A DNA stretch of 64,000 bases, taken from positions 186,001 to 250,000 of the forward strand of contig JAQOOI010000049.1 of NCBI GenBank assembly GCA_028554645.1, read 5' to 3'. The notes under the pieces were generated by a model. It did no database searches, was not told where the DNA came from, and was given only the letters and a program-made list of their open reading frames with translations. Source of the stretch: Omphalotus guepiniiformis (lineage: Eukaryota > Basidiomycota > Agaricomycetes > Agaricales > Omphalotaceae). This document shows positions 53,515 to 64,000 of this stretch, piece after piece (within the stretch, counting starts at the first letter, position 1; each line of letters begins with the position of its first letter). Made by a program: the position numbers and the translations under genes.

Positions 53515-54330
53515 ATCATGATAGCTTTTGTCGTTGCGCTGAGTCGAGAAATTGGTTTTGTAGGCTTTATCATACACCTGCTTTTGGATGTGAAAGGTTG
53601 GAATAACTCTGTTCTACGTCAAGCATTCTCATCGTTCTCAAACCATACCTCAGATCTGAAAGACCGTGTGCTGCACATATGTATCGCCGGTGTCGACGCT
53701 CCCGAGGTGCGTTTCATACGTTTTTTCATCCCTGAGTTCCATTGATCATCCTTATTCCTCTGCAGGCGGCCCATTTTGGTCGACCAGCGCAGCCCTATTC
53801 CGAAGAAGCCCTCAGCTGGCTCAGAAATAAGCTTCTAGGCAAGACAGTATATTGTCGATTACTCCGACGGGATCAGTACTCTCGTATCGTCAGTTACCCT
53901 CCTTCGTTTCCTGGATCATAGGCAGAGTTGCTGACATCACACAGGTATCAATAGTAACCCTTCCACCTCTCCTCCTCCCTCGATCCATCTTCACAGGCAA
54001 AACCCCTTCCACCTCTCCTCCTCCCTCGATCCATCTTCACAGGCAAAAACCCTTCCACCTCTCCTCCTCCCTCGATCCATCTTCACAGGCAAAAACCTCT
54101 CCATCGAGATGCTCAAAGCCGGTTGGGTAACAACGTACGAACAAGCTGGAGCAGAATACGGCCAGTGGGGGAAGGAGGAATTTTTACGTGTTGAGAGTGA
54201 GGCCAAGTGCGTAGTCTTTCAATGAGGCTTCTGTCCGCGAATTGGAATTAAAAAACGCGTTCTTTAGGGCTGCAAGGAGAGGAATGTAGACGTACGGCGT
54301 GGGAGGAGAGACACCTGCAGAGTATAAATG
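53515..54330 (+). pseudogene. LCL3: LCL3-like staphylococcal-nuclease fragment nested in the LRR-like gene
   Basis: LCL3 is a membrane-anchored SNase-fold nuclease of mitochondria. Recognisable: RLYHTPAF (frame-shifted), SSFSNHTSDLKDRVLHICIA, GVDAPE, an intron at about 53706-53765, [39 protein letters not shown], a tandemly expanded segment, then NLSIEMLKAGWVTTYEQAGA, EYGQWGKEEFLRVESEAK and, after an intron, ARRGM. A premature stop follows ARRGM where homologs have W. The N-terminal membrane anchor is absent. The SNase catalytic Arg/Asp/Glu region (VDAPE) is retained, but frameshifts and a 46-bp repeat break the frame. Same orientation as the interrupted host gene. Confidence 0.75.
53958..54095. 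repeat. 46-bp tandem repeat, three copies
   Basis: CCCTTCCACCTCTCCTCCTC to TTCACAGGCAAAA is repeated at 53958, about 54004 and about 54050, almost perfectly. It is an expanded piece of the LCL3 coding region; 46 is not a multiple of three, so each copy shifts the frame. Confidence 0.92.
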
Positions 54331-54709
54331 ACGACATGGCCCAACTAACTGACTTGCGGGTAACCTTTAGTGTTTATGAACAGTGCTGGTACACAATGGT
54401 GTAGAGTTTATTGGCATTAGGGATTTGGGAAAGAGGGTGAGGGGGGATTGGGAGTTGAGGACAGGTCAGTTGATTATTGCTTAGTTGGCATTGCTAACCT
54501 TTTTTTTCATCAAGGGTACACCTCGGAACGATTCCAACGACGACTCGGCATTCTTCATGCTATTTGAGCAGATTTGTTCGCTTTTACAACCGGAGATGTT
54601 CCCCTCTCTAAAGTACATCCGCGACCTCAGCGAAGAAAGTGACTTGTTGAGACGTGGAATCGTACCTTTGGATCCTAAAGATGCACGAAGGAGAACACGG
54701 CATTGCTGA

Positions 54710-55203
54710 ATATTATGGAGGTGTCTAGCAAACGAATGGAGTTGCGAGCAAAATCAGCCTATTCTGCACTGTGTATGATTGCAGTTATTTGATGTTGTCC
54801 TAGGCGCAGAACTGTATTATCTCTGGAATCTGTTTGAAAGTAAATTCAGAGAGCTCAAGTTTATTAGAGTGTCGTAGATGTAACTTTAAGTAGCCCTGTT
54901 GGGATTAAATAGTCAAAGTACTGTGAAGTTTGATTTGGTCCAAGACAGTTCGTGATGCTCGTCAAGAATACTCCAACACGATAATACCGACCAATGGGAG
55001 ACTTAAAGATCTTAAGCTTCCACACCTAAGAACGGCCGGAGTCTCGTCACATTTCCAAACCCATGCTCGACCTCGATGCGGATACCCGACATCTCCAGAT
55101 TCCACTTTGCCTCTTCTTCAGTCCGTCTTCCGGGCCTGAAAATGGGCTGAGGAGAAGGGGACTAAGGCCAAACGCCGAATCACCAAAGAGCTGAAAATGG
55201 CGC
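54710..55203. other. Intergenic
   Basis: No supported gene. Left part is 3' flank of the LRR-like gene. Confidence 0.25.
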
Positions 55204-55990
55204 TCATGAAAGGTATGGTGTCCGGTAAGTCGGGTCGCACAGCATAACGAGCACAGTTTTCAAGAAGTCGTGATTCGGAGAGTAGGTAATTATTGTGGTG
55301 ACGATGGGCCCATACAAGTGGCCTATAATTCCATTTGGCAGCTTCACCACCTGATATTTGAGCGCATGCTCCTTCTTATAGTCATTATAGGCTGGGCGCT
55401 GATATTTATGAGGCCTGCAATTTGGACGAATAGTGTTGTCAAGGAGACCCCAGATGGTATTGACAGGAGCGCCAGCGCGATGAAAGGCAGCAGCATAAGA
55501 GGGCCAGATTAGTCGGAGACAGTAGAGCATCTTCATATGGGACCAAGTATCATCGAGGTAGATGGCAAGTTCGTTTAAAAGCTCTGAGACAGCACCAATG
55601 CAGCGATCATATTTGTTTGACAGAGTATATTCACATCTTCGGTCGATCGCAGGCGTGCAAGTAGTAGACATAGTGCTTCGGCAGCGGAGAATCGAGAGCG
55701 AGATGCAGTGATAAATGGATCAGGAATCCGCAGGGCATGGGCTATATCCATTAATGTTGTTTCGTCGGGCTGTAAATCTGACATGAATACAACTCATTAG
55801 ACAAACACGCTGAGCCTTAGCAAAATATACCACTGACCTGAATTGCCAAACACATTCTTGCATGTCCAAAGCAGATAGCCACTCCGATGTTATGCGACTG
55901 CCCTCCTGTTTTGGTCGTGGTAGCAATGACGATCCCTCATCTATTGTAAGCTGGGTAGCGAGAGTTGACAAGTTCATAGAACTATGCAAC
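55204..55990 (-). mobile_element. Harbinger-type (DDE_Tnp_4) transposase relic
   Basis: Minus strand: LRIPDPFITASRSRFSAAEA, LCLLLARLRSTEDVN, then NKYDRCIGAVSELLNELAIY, LDDTWSHM, and the DDE region VNTIWGLLDNTIRPNCRP, HKYQRPAYNDYKKEHALKYQ, VVKLPNGIIGHLYGP. This is the layout of the fungal Harbinger/DDE_Tnp_4 family (IPDxLITxSRxRFPAxEALCLLLxRL ... GxIDGTIRPICRP ... HALKFQxVxTPDGLI). The expected GxxDGT is altered to GLLDNT. The third acidic residue region is missing at the right end and a frame change lies near 55600. A dead copy. Confidence 0.78.
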
Positions 55991-56497
55991 TCAGGCAGAA
56001 GACAATCAAACTCGCTTGCAAGCGAAGACTTTAGGGACTGCGAAGTGAAGTCTGAGATACATACACCGGTACCCAGCAGTTGATGATGACGCGTCGCTCC
56101 ACGCCGGCAGCTTTCCAGTTTGGATGTAGTGACCGCAAAAAATGATGTCCCCTTCCTTAATCTGAATCAAGTCAACACCCACTATTGCTTCAGCTGACAC
56201 TCTGCGCTAACCTTTGACTCGACGGAGATTCTAAGTCGACGGAAGAAGCGCTAGACTAGACGACAGATCTACCGTACGAGAGGCCCGCGTGAGAACTACG
56301 TTTATTGGTTTTGAATGCCTCGACGTCCGCCGTCAACGCGGTGGAAAATTTCTTAGCGGCAACCAAAATATCACAGGCAGTCCAGCCCAATAGAATAGGT
56401 AGAATAAATCCAACAATACAATGTCAAGCTTCAAGGTTTTCATACAACGTGACAAAGGAATTACTATACAGAGTAGTACGCTAGTCCTCGTCAAGAT
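55991..56497. other. Intergenic
   Basis: No supported gene; probable 5' flank of the Harbinger relic and 3' flank of the next minus-strand gene. CGACGGA and AGTCGAC motifs around 56220-56240 are the only local structure seen. Confidence 0.2.
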
Positions 56498-56910
56498 TAC
56501 TTGTGAATATAGTGAATGGCCGTTTTCAACTTGCCCACTTTCGGTTCGCGTTGAGCGCCTTTCTCTCGCTCCAGCTCCATGAAACACTTCCGTAGTCCAC
56601 CGTTTGTCCTGGCCACCTTCAGCATATCTTGACGTAAGGTCAAGTGCTAGCAGTCATCAGTTACGGTGAGCTTACCTGGTGGAACGATGAAACCGAGCCA
56701 TGGCTGGAAAAGCTTTCGATACAGCTGCTCGGGCTTGCCTCCATGTTCCAGCATCTCGAAGAAGTTGACAACGTTGACGGCGTGATAGCTTTGAGGCCAT
56801 ACGCTTGCCTGGCCATAGACTTGCCTTGCTCCGGGGTCCAAGGCGAGCTTACGGAATTGTTGCTGGAATTTGGATGAGTTGTTGATAGGAAGGCGAAGGA
56901 GGAAGCTTGA
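56498..56910 (-). CDS. Unrecognised two-exon coding fragment
   Basis: Minus strand: FLLRLPINNSSKFQQQFRKL, DPGARQVYGQASVWPQSYHA, VNVVNFFEMLEHGGKPEQLY, RKLFQPWLGFIVPP, then a 48-nt intron (56674-56627) and DMLKVARTNGGLRKCFMELE, EKGAQREPKVGKLKTAIHYI ending HK at 56498. The frame is clean and protein-like, and the splice restores Asp. No ATG is found upstream, so the 5' end is missing or unrecognised. I do not recognise the family. Confidence 0.45.
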
Positions 56911-58380
56911 AGTCTAAACTCAAGCTGGGGGGTTCAGGAGAGGAGGGATACACATCACCGTCCTCTCAAGGCATTCCTAGTCATCTGAGTACTTTCTATC
57001 CGATAAAACGCGACCCTCAGACCCGGATATCTGCCTGAAGCATTAAGAACATACCGTAGCCAAAAGCCCTGGCTAGCATTTCCAAGGTAATCACCGTTTA
57101 CAGCTCACCATCTAACCTATACACCTGGACACTTTCGGCCTCAGAGGTTGCGTTAATCTTGCATTTGAAAGCGAGAGTCGCCGGCGCATACTAAGCAGGT
57201 GGAAGTAAAAGAGAATAAGACGTTGTCAGATACGAAGACGTGGCTTGGATTATACCAGCGCCGATCTTTATCGACGGTATCGACGGATGGTGAGGTTGTA
57301 GAGTGACGGCGCCGCTCTTATTGTTCATGCAGGAGGAAACAGCGTGAAGGAGCGTAATTGTGAGAGTATTTGTCGCGTTCTTTGCGTATGATTAAGTTAT
57401 TAGCCATGGTTTAGCTAGAGTTTTATGCACGGAGCCAATTTGCCGTACGGTCAGCGTAAAGCGGAAGCCGCAGGCGCCTGCTGAACAAGTGAGTACGATT
57501 GCGATATCAACGGTGTTGTTTTCATGTACCTCTCATAATAGTGCTCTGAGTGCTGCATGGGACAGGCAGAAGATCGTGGTTCACCCTTCACGAGATCGTG
57601 CAGCGTATAGCAGTAATGAGTGCGATATCGATGTCCATACCGTTCTTATGGGCCTCTGACATCCATCATAGTGCCTCTTCTCAACATCTCAGCGGTGCAT
57701 AGGACTTGGCAGATGATACGCGGTCGCACCTTCACGGAATCGTAGCATTGAGCTTGCCTGAAGAGCAGCGAGTACAATTACGATTCCAAACAGCGGTGTT
57801 GAATCTTACGAAGTACCCGACGCCCTTCATCGCAGCACCTCTATACTCCACAGTGCTGCAAGTGACATACGCGGTCCACCCTGCACGAGATCATAGAATT
57901 AAGCTGACGTTGCAGCCTGCAGAACAGTGAGTACTCTTGCAACTCCAAGATGTTGAATTTTATGTACCTGACGTCCCTCATCGCTGTGCCTCTAGTCCAC
58001 ATCTCAGTTCAGTGCTGCAATAAACTTGAACATACACGGTCCGCCCTTCACGAAATTCATTGCAGAGAAAACGGGCCGCCATGGCTAAGAATGAAACGGT
58101 TGCGACGCACGACAGCACTAGCGAACAAAAGGAAGTAATAGCTCCCAAGCCAATCTATTGTCCAGTACCCAAGCGGACCACAACACCCCACCCTTCGGAA
58201 CGACCCACTACGCCATTCCATCGTCACGTTTGAGCATCGGATCATTGAAGAACATAGCGGTTTAAACCATAGTCGAACTCGAATTCGGTGTAAAGAAGGC
58301 GTCAGCGGGCGTGCTGGCGGGTTAACAAAAGAAACGACCGTAGGACTGATGAGGGTTGTTTAATCATACAATCATACATT
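56911..58380. repeat. Degenerate 150-bp tandem repeats
   Basis: Copies begin near 57475, 57605, 57757 and 57916 with (GCCTG)(A/C)AGAACAGTGAGTAC(G/A)ATTGCGAT-like heads and continue with (T/C)GTACCT(C/G)AC(G/A)(T/C)CCCTC(A/C)TC, CAGTGCTGCA and CGGTCCACCCT(G/T)CACGA. They are strongly diverged. No coding frame spans them. 57000-57470 shows nothing else. Confidence 0.5.
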
Positions 58381-59318
58381 GTACCAAGTTGGCACCTCGT
58401 GTGCCGTCACTGCTCTTCATATAGCGTGTATGTCTCACCGTTCCTGCGGCATGAAGTCCCCGTACCTTCTTTTCCCGATATATCACTCCTGGAAGCTATC
58501 GCCACTTCCCGTCCTGTGGCAATGCAGGAAAAACCTTCTTCTCTCCCCAACTTTCGACTCACAAACCCTTCATCTTTCTCACTACAACGCCGTCCTAGGC
58601 TTCAGGAGGTTACTACCATCAATGTACCGAATGTTCCTAGTCTCCCGAGTCCTCCCCTAGTATTGCGTATGAGTAATCTGATTACGCAAGTGTGAACAAC
58701 GGTTTGGCTCCACCGATTTTTTACAGCAGGGCTTCTCATCCACCTGTATCAGCCTGTATCTCAACATCGTCAAGCGAGAGATGATCGACAAGGTACCCAA
58801 GGCAACACCTGGCGTTTCACTCCGAAGAGAATCTCCAACGAGACTGATATTGTGACAGTTCACCTCCATCTGCAGTACTAGTCAAATCATTCAATGTTGG
58901 CATTCGAGACTGTATCAACGTCCGCAGAGCATGCTTATACTGTGACCTGTCATTCCCGTCGGACTGGCCTATGGTCAGCGTAGTTACGCGCACTGTATAA
59001 AATTCGATACTCAAAATACATTGCATGGAGAGGTAGATACGATGCGCCACCGCCCAAATGTACCTAAATCTGAATTTTGAAACAGCAACGTCAATTCGCA
59101 AACCCTGGTTCCAGCAGCTACGTTGTAACAATCGACTCGGACTAGAGATATATAACACGAGAGTCAGGAATGGTCTCTGTTTTACCCCGGGTATTTAGGG
59201 ACTCAGGTCCTGCCCACTGCAGCCCGGCATTTTCCGGTGGGCTAGCCTGGGAGTAAGGAGAACTTACAACGCCAATCAGCTTTAAAACCGGCCGGTAAGC
59301 CTGTATGCATAGGAGCAA
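58381..59318. other. Intergenic
   Basis: One plus-strand frame (58399-58695) is proline/serine-rich (VPSLPSPPLVLRMSNLIT) but has no support. Otherwise nothing recognised. Confidence 0.2.
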
Positions 59319-60681
59319 TCAAATAAACGCACGGACCGGGCGGTGTTTAAGAGCGAAAGCGCACGCCAAAAGGCCTAGGGTCGATAGGACAATACAAAGC
59401 CACTTCAAAACCGTCAAGATGTTCAAATCCGTCCTACTTGATTTCTTGAAGATAAATATGCTAGCATATTTTCCTGTAGAACCGGCTTCTCCAGCAATGA
59501 TGTATTCACTTCCATTTATCCCCGCAGTCTTGAAGTCAAAGTCATTTAGAGAAGTGAAAGACATAAGTTTGAGGCGAACCGTTACACCGTGAATCCTAGA
59601 GGACGACTTTGTCTGGAGTTTTTGAAGAAGCTCACCGCTTCGCCGATCAAAGACGTAAATAGCACCGTGGTCGCTCCCGCTCACAATGACCTTGCATGAT
59701 TCTGCAAAGGCTACCTGCTTTGGGCGAGCGATCTTGGTCTGGGGAACTTCAAAGTCTCTGACTCTAGTCCCGTCGTTCATCCGGTACAGGGAACATCCTG
59801 AGGCAATGTTATCCACGCAATATACCGTCTTGGTTGTGTCACAGACTGCATGTCCACTAGAACCACCGTAAATCATCGTTACAGGAATAAGTAATCAAAG
59901 GATACGCACATCCGAATGCCATGAACTCTGTTGGTCACCGTGTCTACTACACCAGTTCCTCCATCCAATGTATAACTATGGGCCAAACGAAAGTCAAGTT
60001 GAAGCCTCAAAGCGCCGCAAAAACAACACGTACACAGCGTCGTGCATGCCAAAGACTGTTATATCACGCCGGCTGTTAAAACTCACCGACTTTGGGATGC
60101 TATGCTCAACTCTTATGGCCCACTTATCCTGTGAGACTTTCATGGCAGTGGGTTCGATTTGAAATAGCACGATGGCCCCGTCTCTGTTGGCAGCGGCTAG
60201 TTTCATCGTGGTGGAATCGTAGGCTAGTGACGTTACTTCACTAGGGTAGCTCATTTCTAAGCAAGAGACTTCTTCAAATCTCTTTGATACATTTATTAGC
60301 TGGGTCTCTTCCGCTAAAGAACCACACTTGCCTGCTCTTTTTGCAACCAAAAGGCAATGTACCCGTTGGCTGTCCCATAAATCAAACCCTCTTCCAGGGT
60401 ATCCTCCCGTCGGACCCATAAAATCGCGCTGGTTGCGCCGCGAATCTCGTAGGTTGGAATGCGTTTGATTACGTCCGCTGTCTCCCTTTCCCAAATAAGA
60501 GTACCATCGGAACCTGCCACCTACGGGTAAGCGCTTCTAAGGACTATCTTAGCGCCGCAAAAAACTTGCCGCCACTGGCAAAATATTTGCCATCCTCAGA
60601 AATGACTACGCAGAGAAGCATACCCTGGTGGCTTTTCAACTTGAGATGGAGGCGGTAGGATTTCCAATTGAAAGCAGACAT
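59319..60681 (-). CDS. WD40-repeat protein with C-terminal membrane helix
   Basis: Start MSAFNWKSYRLHLKLKSHQG at 60681. WD40-like blades: GMLLCVVISEDGKYFASGG joined by a GC-AG intron (about 60566-60513) to SDGTLIWERETADVIKRI; LEEGLIYGTANGYIAFWLQ; VTSLAYDSTTMKLAAANRDG, AIVLFQIEP; VEHSIPKSVSFNSRRDITVF, then DAVYTLDGGTGVVDTVTNRV; SSGHAVCDTTKTVYCVDNIA, KQVAFAESCKVIVSGSDHGA, IYVFDRRSGELLQKLQT. The C-terminus has a hydrophobic helix (LTVLKWLCIVLSTLGLLACA) and a short basic tail, so it is probably membrane-anchored with the propeller in the cytosol. All introns keep the frame. This agaricomycete WD40 family has no known function; a scaffold role is inferred. Confidence 0.78.
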
Positions 60682-60729
60682 TCTAGTGCCCTTGATTTGG
60701 CGCTTCGTCCCCTTTAATAACCTTTCCAA

Positions 60730-61858
60730 AGTCTGGTTTCAGAGGCCAACAATTAGCCTTAACAGTTCGCTTCCCGTGTTGGCGTCGTATCAAACCCCAC
60801 ATTCTGAAGTGTCCATTGGCTGTGTTCTCGTGCACCAAATTTAGCTACGTTGTCAACAAAAGGAGTGTTCCGTGCCTAAATTTACCGCCTCTTGGTCAAA
60901 GTCCAGCTTTTCATCTGGGCCACGCACATTGCCGATTGTATTCGGTCGATTCAAATTCGCGCTATTGTACTAAGAGAAGCGGTGGATCACAAGGTGTCGG
61001 CTGGTGGAGACCGACAAATGATAGCAAATTATGTATTCAAATCAAGGAAGAATTAACGAAAAACAAAAGCAATTGTGATATGAAGGTGTGGTGTTGATTC
61101 TGATGATGTCATGCGACGCCTAGCAGCCGGTAACAATAGACTCAGGTAAGGAGTAGTTGGGACTGAGTTGGTAAGTAGTTGGGACTGAGTTGGTAGTTGG
61201 GACTGAGTTAGGAGTAGAAGAGCTTGGAAAATTAGACAGGAATTAGGTTAAGCAGCGTGTATGAAACAGATTTCAGCGCTTGCCGGTCTAAAGATCAGTT
61301 GTAGGGCTCGTGATTTACCCTTTTGTTACGCCAGGCGGCAGGCCACAACATAAACCTTATTTCTTCTGTCTCTTCCCTTTCTTTTCTTGCACTTTTGTGC
61401 CCAGCTTCGGTGACGTTCATAACGCAGTCAGAATTATGCTCATTGTGTCCATAATTACTTTGATGCTGCCACACTGGCAGCACCAAAATAACGTATGCTA
61501 GCACCTATTGTGTCACATGTGAAGAATCATGTGTGAAGAATATGCTCTAAACATACCAAGCGCAATGGGTAACAATCCGGTAACAAAGCGGTATTTCCGC
61601 CTCCTTTTGTTTTTGCTGCGGTGCATTTCTTACTCACGGCTGTATTCCATGGTCCTTCCTACCACCCCATCAAGCCGTGGGGTAGAAGCAGGAAGCAACC
61701 GCTCAAGTGTGTCGCTCAAAACAGTAGACAAAAACACAATAAATCACCGTTCACTGTGGAAGTTAGGCGAATAATTATTAGATTGAACGAGCACGCTATT
61801 GCGCCTGCAGGCTCCTTTATAAAGGTGTTTCCTCCCCTCTACCAGTAGAGCATCCAAT
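60730..61858. repeat. Intergenic with a small tandem repeat
   Basis: At 61147-61213 the unit TAGTTGGGACTGAGTTGG is repeated three times with small spacing differences. No coding frame supported. 61800-61858 precedes the next ATG and is pyrimidine-rich, a likely leader. Confidence 0.4.
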
Positions 61859-64000
61859 ATGTCAGACAATCAGGCGGTGAGTCTTTCGCAACACATCTCA
61901 ACACCAGCTTGCTAACTTGTTTCTGCAGAGTTCAACCGCCCCTCCCGACAGCAGTAAGAAGCAGGCCGTGACATCTCCAACTCGCGATGATCTGGAGAGT
62001 GTAAGCGAGCTATGCTTCCCGTGGTTTGGCGCTTTTTATTTAAGTGACTGAACAGGCTAAAAAAGCAGCCAAGTATTGGCGGGAGATGTACGGTGAGAAA
62101 AGAAAGCAAGCCATGAGCAATGGGATGGAAAGTGCCGCAACCATCCAGAAGCTCAAAGCTACGAACATGGCTCTCGAAGTCGAGAACACTGGGTTCCAAA
62201 GCCTCATTTGCGACCTTCAAGAGCAGATGCAGGTTCAAGCTACTGCGTACGGCCAATCTCAAGATTCAGATATCGCCATGGTCGACACTACTGGTTTGGA
62301 CAGTGCAGACGCTCTTGTTGATACCTTAGAGTCACTCGTACGTGTTTTGAATTTTTTTTTAAATTTTCGCTGGCTTTGGGCGTTAAATTGAAAACAGAAA
62401 ATGCAAGTAGAGGAAAAACAAAAGGCCCTTGACTGCGCCCACAGAAAGCATCAAGAGATGGAGCTGGCACTGGCGGGTTCACTTCTCATACCCCTCTATC
62501 TCGCTCTAATTAAACAGAACGCTAGTCCTCCAAAATTACCCAGCTCACCGAAGAGACAAAAACTAAGCAAGACGCGTTGACCCAGCAGCAGCGGTCGGAG
62601 CAGGCGCTGGTGAGTTCTTGCTTTCGTTCCTGCATTTCTCGTTTTAAACGGCCCGGCGTTAGTCGTCCAAAATAAGGCAACTGACTGAAGAGGCGAAACT
62701 TAGGCAAGCAGAGCTGATCACGCAGCAACAGCTGTTTCTCCAGCAACAGGAAACGCACACCAAGCAATCGGTAATCGTCGGTTTTTGTTAGGGCAGCAGC
62801 TTGCTGATTTATTCCCCAAGCACGAGAAAGACAACCATATCGCTACGTTGGCTTCAGCTCGATATACCTCGGTAAGCTCGTTGCGTCTACCTTAGTCACG
62901 CTAACGCCGTAAGTTCGTAGGTTGCTGCTCATACTACCAACCCCCGTGTCCAGCTTTCCGGGCGCGGTAGATTTAACCGGTCACTTCCCTTTTACACCAG
63001 TTTACCGGTGCTCCCTGTTTCCATCAACCCCGAGCTTTTGTTCGCGCCGGCTTCCTCTCAAGGCGCTGGGCTGGGAGAACCCACAACCTCGCCCGCAGGG
63101 TCTGGAGCACCCGGAGCGTCTACTTCCGCTGCTCCTCCAGCGGCTGCTACTGGAGCTGCTTCCGCTGCTCCTCCAGCGGCTGCTACTGGAGCTGCTTCCG
63201 CTGCTCCTCCAGCGGCTGCTACTGGAGCTGCTTCCGCTGCTCCTCCAGCGGCTGCTACTGGAGCTGCTGGTTGCACTGCAACTACCTTTGGCGCAGAACG
63301 CTTACGAGCGTCTTGGCAGAAGCGTATGGAGCAAGGAAATAGAGAAGCGAAACAGGGCCTGAGTAAGGAGGCTATGAAAGTGTATCGGGTGCGCGTCTTG
63401 TCTCCTATTTTTCGCTTGCTCTCATTACTAGTGAGAAGTCGATTAGCCGAGCTTTATGGAGGGAAAGACATGGGCTTGAGACAGATGCTGACTACGTTGG
63501 TTATACACCAGCACACCCTACTTTGGTGCAAGCATACATGCACAGTGGTGGCGCTGAACCGGACGATGGTTCGCCCCTCTATTTTGGAGATGGCTGTGCT
63601 GGGCATATTTGGAATCGGCGCATCATCGAAAGGCTTCGGGAGGCTACAAAACGCAAGATTCAGGAGGAGTTCCCCCAATTGCCACCGGTTGGAGACTCAT
63701 ACATAGAGCACCTCTTTCACGGGCGCCTTATATCTGTGGCTGGCGTATATAATAGCTGTAAGCCGCAGTGGTTACAGGATGCAGGACGTATGGAAAGTGC
63801 CGCTGAAGCTGGTCAACGGGCCACCACTCAAGTAGACCAGGCACATGAAGCGAAAGCAGCGCATTCTTTGCGCATCAGGGTAAGCATGCAAAACAAAACA
63901 ATTGGAGTGTAGCCGGTTGAATGAAATTTGATATAGAAATACCGCGCTCGTAAGGGCGCAGTTACGCAAATTGTAGCCAATAAACTCTGTCAAAATACCA
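61859..64000 (+). CDS. Coiled-coil protein with duplicated exons and Ala/Pro repeats, 3' end outside window
   Basis: Starts MSDNQA at 61859, then SSTAPPDSSKKQAVTSPTRD and long coiled coil (TEQAKKAAKYWREMYGEKRK, IQKLKATNMALEVENTGF). Two consecutive exons are duplicates: SSKITQLTEETKTKQDAL (about 62527) and SSKIRQLTEEAKLRQAEL (about 62662). After ETHTKQS the gap to QLADLFPKHEKDNHIA is only about 26-29 nt with GT and AG ends, either an ultra-short intron or a deletion. Then VLPVSINPELLFAPASSQ, four 12-residue Ala/Pro repeats, FGAERLRASWQKRMEQG and, after an intron, EKSISRALWRERHGLETDAD, GDGCAGHIWNRRIIERLREA, LPPVGDSYIEHLFHGRLISV, running to the window end after an intron at about 63890-63946. 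No known domain. It resembles proteins repeated in mushroom genomes, possibly element-borne. Confidence 0.6.
63125..63268 (+). repeat. 36-bp in-frame repeat, four copies
   Basis: TCCGCTGCTCCTCCAGCGGC-TGCTACTGGAGCTGCT is repeated four times without visible change, encoding SAAPPAAATGAA. Perfect copies imply recent expansion. Confidence 0.95.

Larger units (their letters stand above)
53040..54709 (+). pseudogene. LRR-like (F-box-type) gene split by an insertion
   Basis: Left part: LLHLPSLTTLKAALWDMPSL, VSVIASDFKYAGKGFESFFV, KQLELGHSTSEVGEHYL, LATWCPNLKQFICSADAEWN, DWIAPHVLLPCHP, ending at about 53514. Right part resumes at about 54396: HNGVEFIGIRDLGKRVRGDW, then after a short intron FFMLFEQICSLLQPEMFPSL, KYIRDLSEESDLLRRGIVPL and a stop at 54709. 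Such LPCHPxVExIGIRD continuity is expected in the agaricomycete F-box/leucine-rich family. The leucine-rich helices would serve as a substrate-binding platform; no F-box is visible because the 5' end is lost or decayed. The 880 bp in the middle are foreign (LCL3 fragment). Confidence 0.6.

Noticed and set aside
63058..63276. Minus-strand frame over the 36-bp repeats
   Set aside because: Repeats whose length is a multiple of three stay open in several frames; the plus frame continues into the spliced gene.

Overview
The window is nuclear DNA of a mushroom-forming basidiomycete (Agaricomycetes). The evidence is dense GT-AG introns of about 50-60 nt, many of them 51 nt and in frame, basidiomycete-type gene models, and lineage-typical mobile-element relatives (Plavaka transposase, fungal Harbinger, PIF1-like helicase, Ty3 reverse transcriptase, a TET/JBP dioxygenase). 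I cannot name the species. Several otherwise recognisable genes carry single-base frameshifts; true decay is likely, but assembly error cannot be excluded from sequence alone.

Housekeeping segment, 0-18.5 kb: the 3' end of UTP10 (rRNA processing), a PAK/STE20-type kinase with an intron-split CRIB domain (minus), a possible hidden multi-exon gene, a low-complexity protein, a coiled-coil protein of unknown function (minus), a pyridoxal reductase-like aldo-keto reductase (minus), an unrecognised gene followed by an Mtr10/importin-like remnant, a frameshifted RIM2-like mitochondrial carrier, and an IQ/BAG-domain chaperone regulator.

Decayed segment, 18.5-29.5 kb: gene relics, small repeats, an NCS1-permease-like scrap, an AT-rich PIF1-like helicase relic, a Ty3/gypsy reverse-transcriptase scrap and a 0.7-kb minisatellite, followed by an intact 123-codon ORF.

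Mobile segment, 30.5-36.4 kb: a 5'-truncated Plavaka transposase (minus) abuts a pair of plus-strand genes, a very acidic protein and a large transposase-like protein. The latter has RNase H-like landmarks (SGDGTTHKN, SDHAEDQKK and a hAT-like CCMHKEMN motif). I do not recognise it as a named family, and it is the best candidate here for an undescribed transposon. It is broken by two frameshifts, one of them an 11-nt tandem duplication.

Chromatin-factor island, 43.3-51.8 kb: a GRF-like zinc-finger gene (plus), a TET/JBP 2-oxoglutarate dioxygenase (minus) with nested inverted repeats upstream, fragments of BRR2 and of a FYVE gene, and an HMG-box gene (minus) in which one exon has been tandemly duplicated in frame, adding near-identical 114-residue modules. 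TET/JBP expansions in basidiomycetes are known to be tied to transposons (Iyer and colleagues, KDZ elements), so this cluster may be a mobile or selfish epigenetic unit.

Distal segment, 52-64 kb: an LRR-like gene split by an inserted LCL3 nuclease fragment, a Harbinger relic, degenerate 150-bp repeats, an intact WD40 membrane protein with a GC-AG intron, and a coiled-coil gene with duplicated exons that runs off the right edge.
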